Source: PKWO01 sp036384915
Lineage (GTDB): Bacteria > Pseudomonadota > Gammaproteobacteria > Burkholderiales > Burkholderiaceae_D
DNA: 64,000 nt
Direction of reading: 5' to 3'
Assembly (NCBI GenBank): GCA_036384915.1
Contig: DASVLJ010000062.1
Location: forward strand, 305,215 to 369,214
How positions within the stretch are numbered: the stretch's first letter is position 1; each line of letters opens with the position of its first letter. Shown here piece after piece: positions 60,227 to 64,000 of the stretch. The notes below the pieces were generated by a model. That model saw nothing but the letters and a program-made list of their open reading frames with translations, was not told the origin of the DNA and did not search any database. A program made the position numbers and the translations under genes.

Positions 60227-61567
60227 TTAATTTGCCAGAATCAATTCGCCGCGCAGCGAAAAGGCATAGCTTTGCGTAATGCGCAGGTCGAGCAATTGGC
60301 CGATCAGGCGGCCGGCATTCGGCCCGCCGTCGAAATTGACGACCCGGTTGTTTTCGGTGCGGCCTTGCAGCTCGTTCGGGTCTTTTTTCGACGGACCTTC
60401 GACCAGGATTCTTTGCACGCTGCCGACCATGTCGTCGCTGTAGCGCTTGGTGTTGTCGTTGATGACGGCCTGCAGCCGCATCAGGCGCTTGAGCTTGATT
60501 TCATGCGGCGTATCGTCAGCTAGGTTGGCTGCCGGCGTGCCGGGCCGCGGGCTGAAGATGAAGGAAAAGCTGTTGTCGTAGCCGATGTCGTCTATCAGCT
60601 TCATCAGGGCTTCGAAATCGGCATCGGTCTCGCCGGGAAAGCCGACGATGAAGTCCGAGGAAATGGCGATATCGGGCCGCACTTCGCGCAAGCGGCGAAT
60701 CACCGACTTGTATTCGAGCGCCGTGTAGCCGCGCTTCATCGCCATCAAGATCCGGTCTGAGCCGTGCTGGGCCGGCAGGTAGAGGTGATTCACCAGCTTG
60801 GGCACCTTGGCATAGGTATCGATCAGGCGCTGCGTGAATTCCTTGGGATGGCTGGTGACGAAGCGGATGCGCTCGATACCGTCGATTTCGGCGATGAATT
60901 CGATCAGGAGCGCAAAATCAGCGATCTCACCGTCGTGCATCGCACCGCGGTAGGCATTGACGTTCTGGCCCAGGAGCGTGATTTCCTTCACGCCCTGCGC
61001 TGCGAGGCCTGCCACTTCAGCCAGCGCGTCGTCGAAGCGGCGCGAGACTTCCTCGCCGCGCGTATAAGGCACGACGCAATAGCTGCAATACTTGCTGCAG
61101 CCTTCCATGATCGAGACATAGGCGCTCGGACCCTCGACGCGCGCCGGCGGCAAGTGGTCGAACTTCTCGATCTCGGGGAAGCTGATGTCGACCTGGGCGT
61201 GGCCGCTGGTCTTGCGCATATGGATCAGGTCGGGCAGGCGGTGCAGGGTTTGCGGGCCGAACACCACATCCACATAAGGCGCGCGCTTGACGATGGCTTC
61301 GCCCTCTTGCGAGGCGACGCAGCCGCCCACGCCGATCACGAGCTCGGGCTTTTTGAGCTTTAGTTCGCGGATGCGGCCAAGGTCGGAAAACACTTTCTCC
61401 TGCGCCTTCTCGCGCACGGAACAGGTGTTGAGCAAGACCACGTCGGCGTCTTCCAGCGTGTCGGTCTTGACGATACCGTCGGCGGCGTTGAGCACGTCGG
61501 CCATCTTGTCCGAGTCGTACTCGTTCATCTGGCAGCCGAAGGTCTTGATGAATACTTTCTTTTGCAT
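60227..61567 (-). CDS. miaB: tRNA-2-methylthio-N6-dimethylallyladenosine synthase
   Basis: A 446-residue radical-SAM methylthiotransferase acting on i6A37 of tRNAs. N-terminal cluster cysteines Cys12, Cys49 and Cys83; radical-SAM cysteines Cys157, Cys161 and Cys164 (GCSKYCSYCVVPY); C-terminal TRAM domain. First gene of the long housekeeping operon, with the small exported-protein gene 38 bp before it on the same strand. Confidence 0.96.
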   Translation of the reverse strand: MQKKVFIKTFGCQMNEYDSDKMADVLNAADGIVKTDTLEDADVVLLNTCSVREKAQEKVFSDLGRIRELKLKKPELVIGVGGCVASQEGEAIVKRAPYVDVVFGPQTLHRLPDLIHMRKTSGHAQVDISFPEIEKFDHLPPARVEGPSAYVSIMEGCSKYCSYCVVPYTRGEEVSRRFDDALAEVAGLAAQGVKEITLLGQNVNAYRGAMHDGEIADFALLIEFIAEIDGIERIRFVTSHPKEFTQRLIDTYAKVPKLVNHLYLPAQHGSDRILMAMKRGYTALEYKSVIRRLREVRPDIAISSDFIVGFPGETDADFEALMKLIDDIGYDNSFSFIFSPRPGTPAANLADDTPHEIKLKRLMRLQAVINDNTKRYSDDMVGSVQRILVEGPSKKDPNELQGRTENNRVVNFDGGPNAGRLIGQLLDLRITQSYAFSLRGELILAN

Positions 61568-61605
61568 GAAATACCCGGTGTTGCGTATTGCCTATCGTTG
61601 CTGGC

Positions 61606-61932
61606 TTATTGCTGGGTCGGCAGCGTGAGCGCCGCTTCCTCATTGGTCAGGATCCACACACGGTTGACGAATCCCATGTTGTCGACCGTGTAATTGACCA
61701 CCAGCGCACTGCCGGTCAGATTGGTATGCATCAAGATCGTATTTTGCTGGCTATAGATCTTGGCGCCGGGCGCCAATTGCATGGTTTTGCCATTGATCAC
61801 GACTTGCGGGTACACGGTCGCCGTGAAGGTGCCGCGCAAGGTATTGGCCGGGAAATTGCGCGGCGCGGCCCAAGCCGTGCTGCACAGGGCGGCCAGCAAA
61901 ACCAGTAAGGTCACGATGCGTTTGGCGATCAT
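61606..61932 (-). CDS. small exported protein of unknown function
   Basis: A 108-residue protein with a signal peptide (residues 1-23, STAWA-AP). The mature 85 residues are beta-rich, with YPQVVINGKTMQLAPGAKIYS and a C-terminal VNRVWILTNEEAAL; no cysteines. I do not recognise a named family, though similar small periplasmic proteins occur in Burkholderiales. It starts at 61932 and lies just before miaB; its link to tRNA modification is probably only positional. Confidence 0.7.
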   Translation of the reverse strand: MIAKRIVTLLVLLAALCSTAWAAPRNFPANTLRGTFTATVYPQVVINGKTMQLAPGAKIYSQQNTILMHTNLTGSALVVNYTVDNMGFVNRVWILTNEEAALTLPTQQ

Positions 61933-62150
61933 TTGCACTCCTCGGTGCTTGTTTTGTCGAAAATTGCGATGCCGGCGCGGGCGTCGTCTCAATGGTGGGC
62001 CGGGGTGACCCGCCGGGGCCCTTCAAGGCCAGCGTTGGTACGGCCCCACGTCACAGCGAGCGGCCAGCCGATTAGTATATCATCGCAACACTTACCGCTC
62101 CAAACGCGCGCATTTGCATTGTTGTTTTGCTACTTTCAAACATGCGGACC

Positions 62151-62178
62151 AAAAAAAACCGCAGCGGCTGCTGCGGTT
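62151..62178 (-). terminator. rho-independent terminator after the TPR gene
   Basis: On the minus strand an 8 bp stem (AACCGCAG paired with CTGCGGTT) with a six-base loop is followed by a run of eight T residues (62158-62151). It lies 19 bp past the stop of the exported TPR gene. Confidence 0.88.
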
Positions 62179-62196
62179 CTTCCTGCGGACGCGCAA

Positions 62197-63444
62197 TTAC
62201 AGCGGATGATTGACCGCCATGATCCAATAGCGTGCCAAGTCGGCCGTGCCGTCGGTACCGCCGACAGACTTCAGCGTCGACAGGGCCTTGGCTTTCTTGC
62301 CAGCTAATGCGTAGGCGATGCCCAGATGCAGTTTGGCGTCGTCAGGGTGCTTCAGGTCGCCGGCAGCGATGCCCTTCTCCATCAGCGCCAGACCCTTGTC
62401 GGCCTGGCCGGCGGTGACATAGTCGAAACCGGTGGCCAGCATCAAATCGCCATTGTTGTTCTTGGCGGCATCGGCTTCGGCATCGGCGGCGCGCTTGGGA
62501 TCGCTAGCCACCTTGGTGTTGACCAGGTCTTGCAAGCGCTTCTGGCGTGCGGCTTCGTTGCCATTGCCGAACACGCCGCTCTTGAATGCCGCGTCGACAA
62601 CCTTCTTGGCTTCGGACGGGAAGTTGGCTTGCACGGCCAACTCGACGTATTCCATGTTATCGGAAGCCGAGGTCAGCACGCCCAATTGCGAACGCAGGCG
62701 CAGCACGTCCAGATGCAGGCGGCTGTTGGAAAAGCCTTGCTTGTTTTCCAGGCGCGCCAGCAGCGCTACCCAGATTTCCTTGGTCGGGCGATAGGCTGCG
62801 TACTTCTCCAGTGCAGCCAGGTATTCAGCCTTGTCATTCAACTTGTTGGCGCAGGACAGCAGCATGTCGAGCTGTTCGGGAGAAGGCGTACGGCCGGATT
62901 TTTCCTCGGCGGCGATATCCGCCTTGGTTTCCTTGAATGCCTTGGCCAGATCGCCGCTGCGGAAATACGAATCGACCAGCAGGTTGTGGTTGCTGTTGTC
63001 GCCCGATTCGCTCTGGTAACGGGTCAGCCAGACGATGGCCTTGGGATAATCGCCTTGGCGATAGTAAATCTGGCCCAGTGCCAGAACCATCTTGGCCTGG
63101 TTGGCGCCGGTAACGTGGCCGGAATTGATTACGGATTCGATCGACTTGGCGGCGGTGGCGTAGTCGCCGGCCTGTTGCGCGGCCGAGGCGCGCGTGGCTT
63201 CGACCAGGTAGGATTCATAAGCGGTCTTGCCGCCGATGGCGTCGGCCTCGCGCAGCTTGTTCAGGGCGTCCTTGTACTTGCCCTTCTTCATCTCGTCCTG
63301 GGCCGTGTTCAGGATCTTGCCGAGTTCCGGCTTGACGGTTTCGGCGGCATGCGCGGTGGCGACGCCTTCGACAAAAGTCGGGGCGACATAAGCGCCGAGC
63401 AGGGCAGCCAAGAGGGCCAGGTGGGAAAGTCGAAACTGGGGCAT
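62197..63444 (-). CDS. exported tetratricopeptide-repeat protein
   Basis: A 415-residue periplasmic protein with signal peptide (cleavage near AHA-AE, residue 33). The rest is alpha-helical with TPR-like units such as AQDEMKKGKYKDALNKLREA, KMVLALGQIYYRQGDYPKAI and KLHLGIAYALAGKKAKALST. It follows a truncated exbD, so it is probably one of the TPR proteins that accompany TonB-ExbBD energising systems. A terminator hairpin 28 nt upstream suggests lowered expression relative to exbD. Confidence 0.82.
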   Translation of the reverse strand: MPQFRLSHLALLAALLGAYVAPTFVEGVATAHAAETVKPELGKILNTAQDEMKKGKYKDALNKLREADAIGGKTAYESYLVEATRASAAQQAGDYATAAKSIESVINSGHVTGANQAKMVLALGQIYYRQGDYPKAIVWLTRYQSESGDNSNHNLLVDSYFRSGDLAKAFKETKADIAAEEKSGRTPSPEQLDMLLSCANKLNDKAEYLAALEKYAAYRPTKEIWVALLARLENKQGFSNSRLHLDVLRLRSQLGVLTSASDNMEYVELAVQANFPSEAKKVVDAAFKSGVFGNGNEAARQKRLQDLVNTKVASDPKRAADAEADAAKNNNGDLMLATGFDYVTAGQADKGLALMEKGIAAGDLKHPDDAKLHLGIAYALAGKKAKALSTLKSVGGTDGTADLARYWIMAVNHPL

Positions 63445-63472
63445 GTGAATATCTTTCAATCGAAGACCGTAT

Positions 63473-63492
63473 AAAAAGCGGGCCAAGCCCGC
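63473..63492 (-). terminator. rho-independent terminator between exbD and the TPR gene
   Basis: On the minus strand GCGGGC and GCCCGC form a 6 bp stem with a three-base loop, followed by five T residues (63477-63473). It ends the exbD transcript only 28 nt before the TPR gene ATG. Confidence 0.75.
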
Positions 63493-63518
63493 CATCCCGT
63501 TATGCTGTAGTTCAATTG

Positions 63519-63544
63519 GGGGGCGCACAAAATCAAGCGCCCCC
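63519..63544 (-). repeat. 8-bp G/C hairpin downstream of exbD
   Basis: GGGGGCGC (63519-63526) and GCGCCCCC (63537-63544) pair around a ten-base AT-rich loop. There is no T-tract on the minus strand; it precedes the better terminator at 63473 and may assist it or protect the mRNA 3' end. Confidence 0.45.
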
Positions 63545-63648
63545 GCAAACCCGTCCAATTATAAGGGACAAGAAAGGGGGGCGCGGTATTACTATTGCCA
63601 GGTGCTGCGTGTCGGCTGCTGGTTCGTCGGCTTTCGCCGGCTTACGGC

Positions 63649-64000
63649 TTAGTTCCCGACAAACTGTTCATTACCGATCATGCCGATCTTGGCCACGTTG
63701 TCGCGCTGCGCCATCGCCATGACGGCGGCGACGTACTTGTACTCAACGAGCCGGTTCGGCTTGACGTGCACTTCAGGCTGCTCTTCCTTGGGTTGCTTGT
63801 TGCCCACCGTCACCAGGTTCTGTTCCAGCTGGCTGCGGTTGACCAAGGCGCCATCCCACGAGATCGAGCCGTCGAAGTCGATGTCGATCGTGTGCACTTC
63901 CGGTTCCTTCGTCGGCGGCGGCGGCGTGCCGACCGGCAAGTTCAGGTTCACCGAGTGGTTCTGGATCGGGATCGTGATGATCAGCATGATGATCAACACC
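63649..64000 (-). CDS. exbD: biopolymer transport protein ExbD, truncated at window edge
   Basis: The last 116 codons of an ExbD/TolR-type protein; the N-terminus lies beyond the right edge, so the start is not seen. The visible end of the transmembrane helix (IIMLIITIPIQ) is followed by a periplasmic domain with HTIDIDFDGSISWDGALV and KPNRLVEYKYVAAVMAMAQ, as in ExbD. With ExbB and TonB it would energise outer-membrane receptors. Its true first residues and its partner genes cannot be judged here. Confidence 0.85.
   Translation of the reverse strand, partial: VLIIMLIITIPIQNHSVNLNLPVGTPPPPTKEPEVHTIDIDFDGSISWDGALVNRSQLEQNLVTVGNKQPKEEQPEVHVKPNRLVEYKYVAAVMAMAQRDNVAKIGMIGNEQFVGN

Noticed and set aside
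1..64000. tRNA or rRNA genes, CRISPR arrays, prophage or IS transposase genes
   Set aside because: By reading all intergenic gaps I saw no cloverleaf with a GTTCRA loop, no regular spacer array and no transposase or integrase frame; a tRNAscan/CRISPR search could confirm this.

Overview
The window is a 64 kb, GC-rich, almost entirely protein-coding piece of a betaproteobacterial chromosome. Gene content and order point to Burkholderiales, most likely Oxalobacteraceae (relatives of Herminiimonas, Collimonas, Herbaspirillum). Supporting blocks are recG-oxyR-ubiA, queA-tgt-yajC-secDF, amgK-murU-pepP-ubiH divergent from lptD-surA-pdxA-ksgA, and miaB-phoH-ybeY-corC-lnt-glyQ-glyS-gmhB-plsC. The genus is an inference; no rRNA or tRNA gene was found to fix it.

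Layout. 1-2.4 kb: the 3' end of dxs, an ATP-grasp protein, a small exported orphan and a PduO-type cobalamin adenosyltransferase. 2.7-7.9 kb: a D-2-hydroxyacid dehydrogenase plus the glycolate oxidase genes glcDEF. 8.0-10.7 kb (minus): pilT-pilU with a coupled glutathione peroxidase. 10.8-12.3 kb: yggS-proC. 12.6-16.6 kb (minus): recG-oxyR-ubiA, with a LexA-type box overlapping the recG promoter, preceded by a frameshifted gene remnant. 17.5-23.0 kb: queuosine genes queA-tgt and the Sec accessory genes yajC-secD-secF. 23.0-25.3 kb: a redox cluster (two b-type cytochromes, a c'-type cytochrome, YceI) with a terminator and a strong operator-like palindrome. 25.4-28.6 kb: a secreted triple-repeat protein, purB and a GST. 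28.6-31.9 kb (minus): Nudix-mnmA and an FMN glutamate-synthase-like protein. 32.3-37.4 kb: pntA-pntB-FkbM methyltransferase-MazG-like enzyme, then a TPR protein. 37.4-41.6 kb (minus): amgK-murU-pepP-ubiH. 41.7-47.8 kb: lptD-surA-pdxA-ksgA and an exported RidA protein. 47.9-50.6 kb: gloA and a divergent aldo/keto reductase-AraC pair. 50.7-61.6 kb (minus): the long miaB-to-ygjP-type housekeeping operon. 61.6-64 kb (minus): a small exported protein, an exported TPR protein and a truncated exbD.

How the genes work together. Themes are envelope biogenesis (SecDF-YajC, LptD, SurA, Lnt, PlsC, GmhB, MurU/AmgK), redox and NADPH balance (PntAB, GlcDEF, Gpx, OxyR, GST, YceI/cytochromes) and translation/tRNA modification (QueA, Tgt, MnmA, MiaB, KsgA, GlyQS, YbeY). 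No prophage, IS element, CRISPR array, defence island, tRNA or rRNA was found. The unusual signals are mostly regulatory or small scale: palindromic elements at convergent gene ends, the recG SOS box, hairpin terminators placed less than 30 nt before a downstream start codon, the palindrome before cytochrome b561, and an exported protein with one cysteine pair per repeat. I found no clear new multi-gene system; the better candidates are listed as findings.
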